In this document: one piece after another, positions 33,343 to 41,387 of the stretch
Numbering within the stretch: position 1 is the first letter of the stretch
How the letters are laid out: each line of letters opens with the position of its first letter
From: Dongia_B soli
GTDB lineage: Bacteria; Pseudomonadota; Alphaproteobacteria; Dongiales; Dongiaceae
Assembly: GCF_034044715.1 (NCBI RefSeq)
Contig: NZ_JAXCLW010000005.1
Coordinates: 62,001-126,000, forward strand
Length of the DNA stretch: 64,000 bases
Direction of reading: 5' to 3'
Notes under the pieces: generated by a model
Database searches by the model: none
The model's input: only the letters and a program-made list of their open reading frames with translations
Told to the model about the DNA's origin: nothing
Position numbers and translations under genes: made by a program

Positions 33343-33375
33343 CATGGATCCTGAGGTCAAGCCCGAGGATGACGA
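33343..33375. repeat. Dispersed intergenic palindrome, copy 6 (degenerate)
   Basis: Inverse-orientation partner of copy 5. Apart from these and the riboswitch the 32923-33470 gap is empty. Confidence 0.55.
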
Positions 33376-33470
33376 CCTTGTTTGTTTTTAGTGCTCTGCG
33401 ATGACCATCGCCGGCAGAGTTGGTGGCATGGAGGCGTTTCCTGCCGGCTGTGGTTGAGTTATTGTCGCGC

Positions 33471-34364
33471 ATGCATCCTTATCCGGGCCTCACCTATCGC
33501 TGCGACGATCTGACCGACCCGGCCAAGCGGGTGGCCTGGGTCGAGCTGCTGCAGGAGATTTTCGGCATCGATCTCGGTCCCTTCAGCGCCTTGAATATCT
33601 GGCCGCCGGATTACCGGGCCTTCTCCTATCTCGACGGCGAGGCCATGGCGGCCAATGTCTCGCTGCGGCCGATGCCGATGATGATCGGTGGGCGCCGGGT
33701 GGAGGTGGGGCAGATCCAGTCGGTCGCCACCCGGCCCGCCTATCGACGGCGCGGCCTGTTCGGCGACCTGATGCGGCGCATGCTGGCGGAGGCCGATCGC
33801 CATTATGAATGCCAGATGCTTTATACCGTCAGTCCGGATCTCTATATGCCCTTCGGCTTCCGGCCGCTGACCGAGCATTATTTCCGCGGCCAGCTCCATG
33901 TCGCGGCCGGTGATGCGGGGGATCTGCGGATCGAACGGCTGGATATCGGCCGGGAAGAGGACCGTGCGACGATCCTCGGTCTCTTCAACCGGCGCCGACC
34001 GGTCTCGGATCATTTCGGCCTCTGCGATGATCATGCGATCTTTCTCGCCAATCTGCTGGCCCGGCGCGACTGGCATCTCAGCTTCCTGCCGGCGGAACAG
34101 GCATTGATCGTCTGGGAACAGCGCGATCGGACGACAAGGCTGCTCGATATCGTCGCCCCGCGCATTCCGCCGATGGCGTCGATTGCCGCGGCACTTGAAC
34201 TCAGCGAGATGACGGAGATCAAGATTCTCTTTCCGCCCGACCGCCTCGTCGGCAATCTGACGGCAGCACCCTATAAGACCGACGACAATGTCATCCTGAT
34301 GGTGCGCGGCCCCTTCGCGATCGAGGGCACGCCCTTCATGCTGCCACCGACGGCGGAATCGTGA
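33471..34364 (+). CDS. GNAT-family N-acetyltransferase
   Basis: A 297-residue protein whose N-terminal half is a GNAT domain: VEVGQIQSVATRPAYRRRGL followed by FGDLMRRMLAEADRH is the acetyl-CoA-binding motif A, and LYTVSPDLYMPFGFRPLTEH follows. The C-terminal half (about 160-297) is a second, less conserved domain seen in Eis-like acetyltransferases. The acceptor is unknown. The start is uncertain: ATG 33471 lacks a strong ribosome site, and TTG 33420 would add 17 residues. Its 3' end overlaps the convergent membrane-protein gene by 29 bases. Confidence 0.8.
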   Translation: MHPYPGLTYRCDDLTDPAKRVAWVELLQEIFGIDLGPFSALNIWPPDYRAFSYLDGEAMAANVSLRPMPMMIGGRRVEVGQIQSVATRPAYRRRGLFGDLMRRMLAEADRHYECQMLYTVSPDLYMPFGFRPLTEHYFRGQLHVAAGDAGDLRIERLDIGREEDRATILGLFNRRRPVSDHFGLCDDHAIFLANLLARRDWHLSFLPAEQALIVWEQRDRTTRLLDIVAPRIPPMASIAAALELSEMTEIKILFPPDRLVGNLTAAPYKTDDNVILMVRGPFAIEGTPFMLPPTAES

Positions 34365-35103
34365 AGGCTCTTTGCACGCCGCGTTCTTTCCACAGATAAA
34401 ATGTCGACAATCCATAAGCGAGCAGGAAGGCGATGTTGATGCCGGCGCCGTTGAGCCAGCTGCACACCGGATGAGGCGCGAGGTGGGGCAGGACATGGGC
34501 GACGAGCAGCAAGGTGACCGGGTTGATGATGGCGGCGAACCAGCGCGGATAGAGGCTATAGCCGCGCGCCGTTATGACGGCGAGCAGCGCCATGCCGCAG
34601 AACAGCAGGATGTCTGCTGCCAGATAGGCGATCAGCAGGACCCTGTTGAATTGCTGCCCCAGCTCCAGGAAGGCCGGATAGGCTTCTTGTGGCACATTCA
34701 GCATCGCCTTATAGACCATGCCGACGAAATAGAAGGCGCCATGCGCCAGCGGCGAATAGGCATTGCCGCAGAGCATCAGCAGGAAGACCAGCGTGGCCAG
34801 CACCCGGCCCGCCGGCCGCGCCACCACATAAAGGTGACAGGAGGCGGCAAGGTAAAAGGGAATGGCGAAATTGGCGATCAGCGCGCCGGCCGCCAAACGC
34901 GGTTCGGAAGCCGGCAGCATACTTGACAAGCCGCCGAAATCGATCGCCCCGGCATAACGTTGGAGCAGCAGCGGATATTCGTCGGGCGTGGCATGGCTGC
35001 CGACAATCAGCATATCGCCGATGATCCAGCAGATAGCGCCGATAATGCCGGCAATACCGGTAAACCGGAGGAAATGTCGTTGCATATCGGTGACGGGCAT
35101 CAT
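34336..35103 (-). CDS. Polytopic membrane protein of unknown function
   Basis: A 255-residue protein with about seven hydrophobic segments, among them FTGIAGIIGAICWIIGDMLI at the N-terminus, ATLVFLLMLCGNAYSPLAHG and LNGAGINIAFLLAYGLSTFY near the end. No transport or enzyme motif is recognised. Similar uncharacterised membrane proteins occur in several bacterial phyla. It overlaps the GNAT gene by 29 bases in convergent orientation. Confidence 0.7.
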   Translation of the reverse strand: MMPVTDMQRHFLRFTGIAGIIGAICWIIGDMLIVGSHATPDEYPLLLQRYAGAIDFGGLSSMLPASEPRLAAGALIANFAIPFYLAASCHLYVVARPAGRVLATLVFLLMLCGNAYSPLAHGAFYFVGMVYKAMLNVPQEAYPAFLELGQQFNRVLLIAYLAADILLFCGMALLAVITARGYSLYPRWFAAIINPVTLLLVAHVLPHLAPHPVCSWLNGAGINIAFLLAYGLSTFYLWKERGVQRAFTIPPSVAA

Positions 35104-35802
35104 GTGTCTCGCTGTGGTGATCGATTCTGTCGTTGCACGGTCCCATAGACCAGGTCCGAGGGCGACAGATACTACGCAGCAAAGCCACAGGCTTGCTGAC
35201 GTCGACTGTCATGCCGTGCACGTTACTGCCCGTCCCCGCGCGGCATCGACAATCGATAAAGCTGACGCAGTGTGCATGCAGGAGACAGCTTTGTCACCCG
35301 CTGCCTGTAGCGTCGCCAAATTGTCATTAGCTGCGAACCCTCGCCGTGGTCCACACACTGTTCGGTGAGCCGCGCATGATGCGCCGGCGCATGGCGCGGG
35401 CGACAATGACGAGGGCAAGGGCGCCGAAATCGCGGTGATATCAATCACAGCCATCGCCCAACCGCCGATCAGGATGCTGGCGCCAGGATGTTGACCTGCG
35501 ACAAGAGCGTTACTGACCAGGATGAGATCGTCGATCCAACACGGACCGACCATGCCGGCCTCGCCGTTGTCTTCTCACCGAGCCGACTATTGAAGGCAGT
35601 GCCGAGCCGCACGGGCCGGCGTCTGCATGGTCGAAGCCGCCTTGACAGCCCCATATGCAGATGATGAGGGCGAGGCAGGCGGTAGGCGATATGACAATGA
35701 GAATTACTCGCAATTCAGGAATGGAGTCAAGATGCGGCTGGTCCGGTATACAGCTTGAAAGGGCCCGCTTGCCTCGGCGCGATCATCCGTTATGCTCGGC
35801 AC
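35104..35802. other. Gene-poor stretch with a decayed gene
   Basis: No intact gene is supported in about 700 bases. The only coding signal is the frameshifted membrane-protein remnant at 35327-35553. The rest has many short open frames without family likeness. Confidence 0.5.
35327..35553 (-). pseudogene. Possible frameshifted small membrane protein
   Basis: On the minus strand IDDLILVSNALVAGQHPGAS followed by ILIGGWAMAVIDITAIS reads like a short membrane protein, and after a one-base shift ALALVIVARAMRRRIMRGSP continues to a stop at 35327. Two hydrophobic segments with a positive tail would result. No family is recognised. It may be a broken gene or a sequencing error. Confidence 0.3.
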
Positions 35803-36009
35803 ATGGAAGATGTCACCTTAGATCCGGCCCTGATGGGGCGATTAGCCAAAGCCGTGGGCTTTATCTGCGGTCCCAGGCATGCTTGCACCGTTGCGCTGGC
35901 GAAAGCGGCGGAAACGGGCGCCCCGGCGGATATCAAGCGGGCCCGCGCGCTGTTCCTCAAGTTGAAACATGCCGAGCGCCAGGGCGCCCTGGCCATGCTG
36001 GCCGACTGA
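35803..36009 (+). CDS. Small conserved protein of unknown function (68 residues)
   Basis: A 68-residue soluble protein with the pattern DPALMGRLAKAVGFICGPRH and DIKRARALFLKLKHAERQGA, mostly helical with two cysteines (GFICGPRHACTVAL). I believe similar small proteins occur in Rhodospirillales but know no function. ATG 35803 is chosen as the longer frame has no plausible ribosome site. It lies 24 bp before the DUF938 gene and is probably co-transcribed with it. Confidence 0.6.
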   Translation: MEDVTLDPALMGRLAKAVGFICGPRHACTVALAKAAETGAPADIKRARALFLKLKHAERQGALAMLAD

Positions 36010-36033
36010 GCGCTCGCCGATTTCCCCACCAGC

Positions 36034-36642
36034 ATGATGAACGACCAGCGCCTCCACTATCCCGCCACTGCCCGCAACCGCGATCCGATCCTGGCGGTGC
36101 TGCGCCAGATCCTGCCGCCGCGCGGCCTTGTCCTGGAAATCGCCAGCGGGTCGGGTGAGCATATCGTGCATTTCGCCGAGGCGCTGCCGCATCTCGACTT
36201 CCAGCCTTCCGATCCGATCACCGAGGCGGTGCAGAGCATCGATGCCTGGCGCCAGTCGGCGGGTCTCGCCAATATCCGCCCGGCACTCACGCTCGATGCC
36301 GCGGCCGCGTCCTGGCCGGTCGAAGACCTGGGCGCGGTCCTGTGCATCAATATGATTCACATTTCCCCCTGGGAGGCCACGGAAGGCCTGATGCGCAACG
36401 CCGCCGCGTGCCTGCCGGCGGGTGCGCCGCTTTATCTTTATGGCCCCTATAAGCGCGGGGGCCGGCATACGGCGGCCAGCAATGAGGATTTCGATGCGAA
36501 CCTCAAGGCGCGCGATCCGCGCTGGGGGGTGCGCGACCTGGAAGCGGTGGCCGCCCTGGCGGCGGCGGCGGGCTTTTCCGCACCGACCGTGACCGAGATG
36601 CCGGCCAATAATCTCAGTTTGGTGTTTCGCCATGACGGTTGA
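36034..36642 (+). CDS. DUF938 family, SAM-methyltransferase-like protein
   Basis: A 202-residue protein of the DUF938 family. The start RLHYPATARNRDPILAVL and the SAM-binding-like motif LVLEIASGSGEHIVHFAEAL are characteristic, with FQPSDPITEAVQSI and LCINMIHISPWEATEGLM after it. The family has a methyltransferase fold but no proven substrate. It follows the 68-residue gene and converges with the phosphoesterase gene, nine bases apart. Confidence 0.9.
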   Translation: MMNDQRLHYPATARNRDPILAVLRQILPPRGLVLEIASGSGEHIVHFAEALPHLDFQPSDPITEAVQSIDAWRQSAGLANIRPALTLDAAAASWPVEDLGAVLCINMIHISPWEATEGLMRNAAACLPAGAPLYLYGPYKRGGRHTAASNEDFDANLKARDPRWGVRDLEAVAALAAAAGFSAPTVTEMPANNLSLVFRHDG

Positions 36643-36651
36643 CGCGGCGCG

Positions 36652-37131
36652 CTAGGCGATCGAGAGCTCGATCAGTTCCGCGGCAACCTGGCCGCCGTCG
36701 ATGCGCAATTTGCCGACGGCGATCGGCAGCTTGAAGCGTCGTGGCCCGGCACTGCCCGGATTGATGAAGAGCACACCGTTCTCTTCACGACAGAGCGGCT
36801 TGTGGGAATGGCCGGAGATGATGACGCGGCAGCCGGCCGGCGGCGGCATCTGTTTGAGATCGGCGACATTGTGAATGACGAAGATGGTAATGCCGCCGAT
36901 CGTCAGCGTCTCGGTATCGTGCAGGGAGCTGGCCCAGGGCGCCATATCGTTATTGCCGCGGATCGCCGTCACCGGTGCAATCCGCGCGAGATCACTGAGA
37001 ATTGTGGCATCGCCGATGTCTCCCGCATGAATGATGCGGTCGCTGTCTTCCAGTGCGGCGCGTGCCTCGGGCCGCAACAAGCCGTGCGTATCGGAGATCA
37101 GGCCGATCCTGGTGATGCGCGATGACGTCAT
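36652..37131 (-). CDS. YfcE/MJ0936-type metallophosphoesterase
   Basis: A 159-residue calcineurin-like phosphoesterase. Metal ligands are visible in order: IGLISDTHGLL, IIHAGDIGD, IRGNNDM, VIHNV and ISGHSHKP. The small size and motif set match the YfcE group that hydrolyses phosphodiesters in vitro. The start at 37131 gives the normal length; the longer frame to 37227 runs into a dispersed palindrome and is not part of the protein. Confidence 0.9.
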   Translation of the reverse strand: MTSSRITRIGLISDTHGLLRPEARAALEDSDRIIHAGDIGDATILSDLARIAPVTAIRGNNDMAPWASSLHDTETLTIGGITIFVIHNVADLKQMPPPAGCRVIISGHSHKPLCREENGVLFINPGSAGPRRFKLPIAVGKLRIDGGQVAAELIELSIA

Positions 37132-37195
37132 GCCTTCATCTTGCAGGCGGTTTTGTGGTGAGTCCAGCGCCGCGGGATCGCGTCCGGCCTCTGCC

Positions 37196-37228
37196 GTGGA
37201 CCCTCGGATCAAGTCCGAGGGTGACAAC
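37196..37228. repeat. Dispersed intergenic palindrome, copy 7
   Basis: Well conserved copy in inverse orientation (TGGACCCTCGGATCAAGTCC), just upstream of the phosphoesterase gene. Confidence 0.75.
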
Positions 37229-37303
37229 CTTGCTTGCTGTGACTGCCGTGCGAAAACTTTTGGCGATGTTGCCGATCATCACAGGACTTAATGCCACTCT
37301 GGC

Positions 37304-37330
37304 TTGTCACCCTCGGACTTGAGGGTCCAT
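37304..37330. repeat. Dispersed intergenic palindrome, copy 8 (internally deleted)
   Basis: Copy lacking five central bases, so that CTTGA is followed directly by GGGTCC. It makes an inverted pair with copy 7. Confidence 0.65.
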
Positions 37331-37353
37331 AGTTGCAACGGACGAACGGCAAG

Positions 37354-38874
37354 CTAATTGCGAAACAGATCCTTGTAGCTGTCACGCAGGATGTTCTTCT
37401 GCACCTTGCCCATGGTGTTGCGCGGCAGGTCTTCGAGGAAGGCGATGTGTTTCGGCTGCTTGTATTTGGCAAGCCGCGTGGCAAGCGCCGAGGAGACGGT
37501 GGCGGCGCTCATCTGCGCGCCTTTCTCAAGCACGACCACCGCCACGACCGCTTCACCGAAATCGGCGTGGGGCACACCGATGACAGCACTTTCAACCACG
37601 CCCGGCAAGAGGTCGATTTCGGTCTCGACTTCCTTGGGATAGACGTTGTAGCCGCCGCTGATGATCAGGTCCTTGCCGCGGCCGATGATATGCACATAGC
37701 CGCGTGCATCGATCTTGCCGAGATCGCCGGTGATGAAGAAGCCGTCGGCGCGGAATTCGGCCTTGGTTTTTTCCGGATTGCGCCAATAGCCCTTGAAGAC
37801 ATTCGGCCCCTTGATCTCCAGCATGCCGATCTCGTCCCGGCCGATCAATCTGCCGGTCTCCGGCTCGGTGACGCGGATCTCGATGCCGGGCAAGGGGAAG
37901 CCGACCGTGCCGGCGATGCGCTCGCCATCATAAGGGTTGGAGGTGTTCATATTGGTTTCGGTCATGCCGTAGCGCTCCAGGATGGCATGGCCGGTGCGGG
38001 CCTGGAACTGGTGATGCGTCTCGCTCAGGAGCGGCGCCGAGCCGGAGATGAAGAGGCGCATATGCCGTGTCGCCTGGCGGTTGAGGCCGGGATGCTGCAA
38101 TAGCCGCACATAGAAGGTCGGGACACCCATCAAGGTGGTCGCGCGCGGCATCAGCCGCATGATCTCATCGGCATCGAAACGCGGCAGGAAGATCATCGAA
38201 GCCCCGGCGGCGAGGATGACATTGGTGGCGACGAAGAGGCCATGGGTATGGAAGATCGGCAAGGCGTGCAGCAGCACGTCATCACCGCTGAAGCGCCAGT
38301 AATCCTTCAAGGTCGCCGCATTGGAGAACAGATTGTCATGCGACAGCATCGCGCCCTTGGAACGGCCGGTCGTGCCGGAGGTATAGAGGATGGCGGCGAT
38401 ATCGTCCGGTCCGTTGGCGGCATCGATAAATTCCTTGGCTGTCACCTGGCGCATTGACGTGGTCAGGCTGCCGCTGCCATCCGCCGCCATGGTCTCCAAC
38501 TGCTTGGTTCCGTGTTTCGCCGTCAGCGCGCCGATCTCGCCGGCCCGGCGCGGATCGCAGACCACCATGACCGGTTCGGCATCGCCGATGAAATAGTCCA
38601 GTTCGGCGGCGGTATAGGCGGTGTTGAGCGGCAGGAAGATGGCGCCGAGGCGGATGGTCGCCAGATAGAGCAGGATCGCTTCGACGCTCTTCTCCACCTG
38701 GACCGCCACGCGGTCGCCGGGCTGCACACCCTTGTGGCGCAGCACATGGGCCAGTTGGGCGCTTTCCGCGATCAGGTCGCCATAGGTCAGCCGGCCGCCG
38801 CCGGGCCGTTCGATGCAGGTTTTCGCCAAAGCGGGAAAATGCCGGCTGAGGGAGGTGAAGAGGTTCTGGCTCAT
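37354..38874 (-). CDS. Malonyl-CoA synthetase (MatB-like acyl-CoA ligase)
   Basis: A 506-residue ANL-superfamily ligase that would make malonyl-CoA from malonate, ATP and CoA. The AMP-binding motif is ILYTSGTTGRSKGAMLSHDN, then ILERYGMTETNMNTSNPYDG, FFITGDLGKIDARGYVHIIG and the catalytic lysine in LPRNTMGKVQKN. The N-terminus MSQNLFTSLSRHFP agrees with MatB proteins, so ATG 38874 is used, although the ribosome site is weak. No malonate transporter or decarboxylase is adjacent, so another short-chain acid is possible. Confidence 0.85.
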   Translation of the reverse strand: MSQNLFTSLSRHFPALAKTCIERPGGGRLTYGDLIAESAQLAHVLRHKGVQPGDRVAVQVEKSVEAILLYLATIRLGAIFLPLNTAYTAAELDYFIGDAEPVMVVCDPRRAGEIGALTAKHGTKQLETMAADGSGSLTTSMRQVTAKEFIDAANGPDDIAAILYTSGTTGRSKGAMLSHDNLFSNAATLKDYWRFSGDDVLLHALPIFHTHGLFVATNVILAAGASMIFLPRFDADEIMRLMPRATTLMGVPTFYVRLLQHPGLNRQATRHMRLFISGSAPLLSETHHQFQARTGHAILERYGMTETNMNTSNPYDGERIAGTVGFPLPGIEIRVTEPETGRLIGRDEIGMLEIKGPNVFKGYWRNPEKTKAEFRADGFFITGDLGKIDARGYVHIIGRGKDLIISGGYNVYPKEVETEIDLLPGVVESAVIGVPHADFGEAVVAVVVLEKGAQMSAATVSSALATRLAKYKQPKHIAFLEDLPRNTMGKVQKNILRDSYKDLFRN

Positions 38875-39045
38875 GATGCGGACGGGAATCGTTACGAATA
38901 GGGCATCAGAGGTAGCAGATGTTGCGGGCGCCGGCATGGAGATTTTCGCCGGCGACCGCAACCCGCTCCCAGGCAAATCGGGTCTTGCAATGCTATGCTG
39001 GGGACGGCCGAATCGGCACCGGCACACAAAGGGCGGGGGAGTCAA

Positions 39046-41274
39046 ATGCGTTACTTGTTGTTTTTCCTCCTCATCGCGGGCCTGCTCGCCGCCGGGCCTG
39101 TTTTAGCCCAGTCGCCGGCGCCCGGCAGTTCAAGCGCGGGAAATGCCAATCCGGCAAGTCCCAGCCCGGAGAAATTGCGCGAATTGACCGATTTGCTGGG
39201 CGATCCGGCGATCCAGGCTTGGCTTCGCAGCCAGGCGCAGACACCGGGCCAATCCCCGGCTCGGTCTGCGCCGGCGACGGGCGAGACCGCCGAAAGGGGC
39301 GGCATGGGGGCGATACCGGCTGCCATGCCGCAGCATATGGTGGCCAGCTGGCTCGATGCCATCCAGGCCTTCATTCGCCAGACCGCGGCGGCGGTTCCGG
39401 CCGTACCGGCGGAAATGCGCAAGGCCTGGACCATTCTGTCCTTCGATATCGAGGAACATGGCCTCTTCAGCATTGTCCTGCTGCTCGGCGTCTTCCTCGC
39501 CCTGGGCGCGGGGGTGGAGCGGATCCATTGGTGGCTGACGACCAGTTTTCGCAAACGCGTGATCGCCGCCCCATTGCGCAATGTGCATGACCGGCTGCGC
39601 ATCGCCGGCATCCGGATGATCTATGGCCTGAGCCTGCTGGCTGCGGTGGCGATGGGCAGTGTCGGCGCCTTCCTGCTGTTCGACTGGCCGCCGCTCCTGC
39701 GCGAGATCGTGCTCGCTTATCTGCTGCTCTTCCTGATCGTGCGGCTGGTCCTGATCCTCGGCCGCATCATCCTGGCGCCGGGGGCAGAACGGTTTCGTCT
39801 GTTGCCGATGGCAACGGTGACGGCACATTTCTGGTTCATCTGGTCGGCAGTCCTGACCGGCTATTTCTTTTTCGTCAAATTCTCGCTCGGCCTGCTCAAG
39901 ACCCTGGGTATGAGCCGGCCCGCCCTCGACGTCATTGCCTTGGCGAGCGGCATCGGCCTGCTGGCTTTGGCCCTGTTCGTTGCCTGGCGCTGTCCGGCCA
40001 TGGATGGGCGGCCGCGCTTGCATCGTTTCGGCACCTGGCTGCTTTCCGCCTATATGGTGGCGGTCTGGCTGGTGCTGCTGACCGGCAGCTATGCCCTGTT
40101 CTATGTCGGCCTCATTCTATTGCTGCTGCCGATCGTCATTCATTGCAACCAGCTTGCCGTAAAGCATGTCCTGCGCCCCCCCAGCCCTGGCGGGAGCGGT
40201 GAGGACGCGGCAGGTGAGAACGGCGCTGGTGCGACCGGAACAGCCGAAGCCGAGATTTCGTCATCATCACTGATCTCTGTCTCGCTGGAACGCGGCTTGC
40301 GGGCGCTGCTGCTGATCGGCGGCGCCTTCCTGATCGCCCATATTTTCGATTTCGATCTCAGCATGCTGGCGGCACAGGATACAATGGCGATCCGCCTTCT
40401 GCGCGGCGTGCTCCATGCCGTCGTCATCCTGCTGATCGCCGATGTCGTCTGGCATATGCTGAAGGCGCTGATCGATTCTCGGCTGCACCTGGCGCTGGAG
40501 CGCGGCCAGGGCAACAGTGATGAAGCAGGACGCCAGGCGCGGCTCCGCACCCTGCTGCCGATCCTGCGCAATATACTGTTCGTCGGCCTCGCCACCATTA
40601 CGGTGCTGACGGCGCTCTCGGCGCTCGGCATCGAGATCGGGCCGCTGATCGCCGGCGCCGGCGTGGTCGGCGTGGCCATCGGTTTCGGCGCCCAGACCTT
40701 GGTCAAGGATATCATCAGCGGCATGTTCTACCTGCTCGACGATGCTTTCCGGGTCGGCGAATATATCCAAAGCGGCAGCTATAAAGGCACGGTCGAATCC
40801 TTCAGCCTGCGCTCGGTCAAGCTGCGGCATCATCGCGGACCGCTCTACACCGTGCCCTTCGGCGTGCTCGGCGCGATCCAGAATATGAGCCGCGACTGGG
40901 TGATCGATAAACTGACTGTTGGCGTTCCCTATGACACCGATCTCGACATGGTGAAAAAGCTGATCAAGGAGATCGGCAAGGAGCTGAAGAACGATCCGGA
41001 ACTTGCGCCGCATATCATTGAGAGCCTGAAAATGCAGGGCGTCGAGCAATTCGGCGATTACGCCATTCAGATCCGCATGAAGATGATGACCAAGCCGGGA
41101 GAGCAATTCGTGATCCGCCGCCGGGCCTTTGACATGATCAAGAAGGCCTTTGCCGCCAATGACATCCGCTTTGCCCAGCCGACGGTCCAGGTAGCCGGCG
41201 AAAAAGCGGCCGTCGAACAGGCGGCGGCGCAAACCAGTTTCAGCCTCACACGTCCATCTGCGGTGCCGGAATAA
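39046..41274 (+). CDS. Large MscS-family mechanosensitive channel
   Basis: A 742-residue inner-membrane protein with a signal peptide (ending VLAQ), a periplasmic region and many membrane helices, and the conserved MscS pore and beta domain about 540-700 (GPLIAGAGVVGVAIGFGAQT, ISGMFYLLDDAFRVGEYIQS, TVESFSLRSVKLRHHRGPLY). It releases solutes on osmotic downshift. GGGGGAG precedes ATG 39046. It is divergent from matB. Confidence 0.92.
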   Translation: MRYLLFFLLIAGLLAAGPVLAQSPAPGSSSAGNANPASPSPEKLRELTDLLGDPAIQAWLRSQAQTPGQSPARSAPATGETAERGGMGAIPAAMPQHMVASWLDAIQAFIRQTAAAVPAVPAEMRKAWTILSFDIEEHGLFSIVLLLGVFLALGAGVERIHWWLTTSFRKRVIAAPLRNVHDRLRIAGIRMIYGLSLLAAVAMGSVGAFLLFDWPPLLREIVLAYLLLFLIVRLVLILGRIILAPGAERFRLLPMATVTAHFWFIWSAVLTGYFFFVKFSLGLLKTLGMSRPALDVIALASGIGLLALALFVAWRCPAMDGRPRLHRFGTWLLSAYMVAVWLVLLTGSYALFYVGLILLLLPIVIHCNQLAVKHVLRPPSPGGSGEDAAGENGAGATGTAEAEISSSSLISVSLERGLRALLLIGGAFLIAHIFDFDLSMLAAQDTMAIRLLRGVLHAVVILLIADVVWHMLKALIDSRLHLALERGQGNSDEAGRQARLRTLLPILRNILFVGLATITVLTALSALGIEIGPLIAGAGVVGVAIGFGAQTLVKDIISGMFYLLDDAFRVGEYIQSGSYKGTVESFSLRSVKLRHHRGPLYTVPFGVLGAIQNMSRDWVIDKLTVGVPYDTDLDMVKKLIKEIGKELKNDPELAPHIIESLKMQGVEQFGDYAIQIRMKMMTKPGEQFVIRRRAFDMIKKAFAANDIRFAQPTVQVAGEKAAVEQAAAQTSFSLTRPSAVPE

Positions 41275-41387
41275 GTGCTTAAAACCGGCGCGAGGCTCAG
41301 CGGGCATTGCGGCGGCATTTAATCCAAGTTTAATGTTTGTTTTCCCAGACTATTCACCAGAGAAAGGAACCGGCCGGGAGCGGCGAG

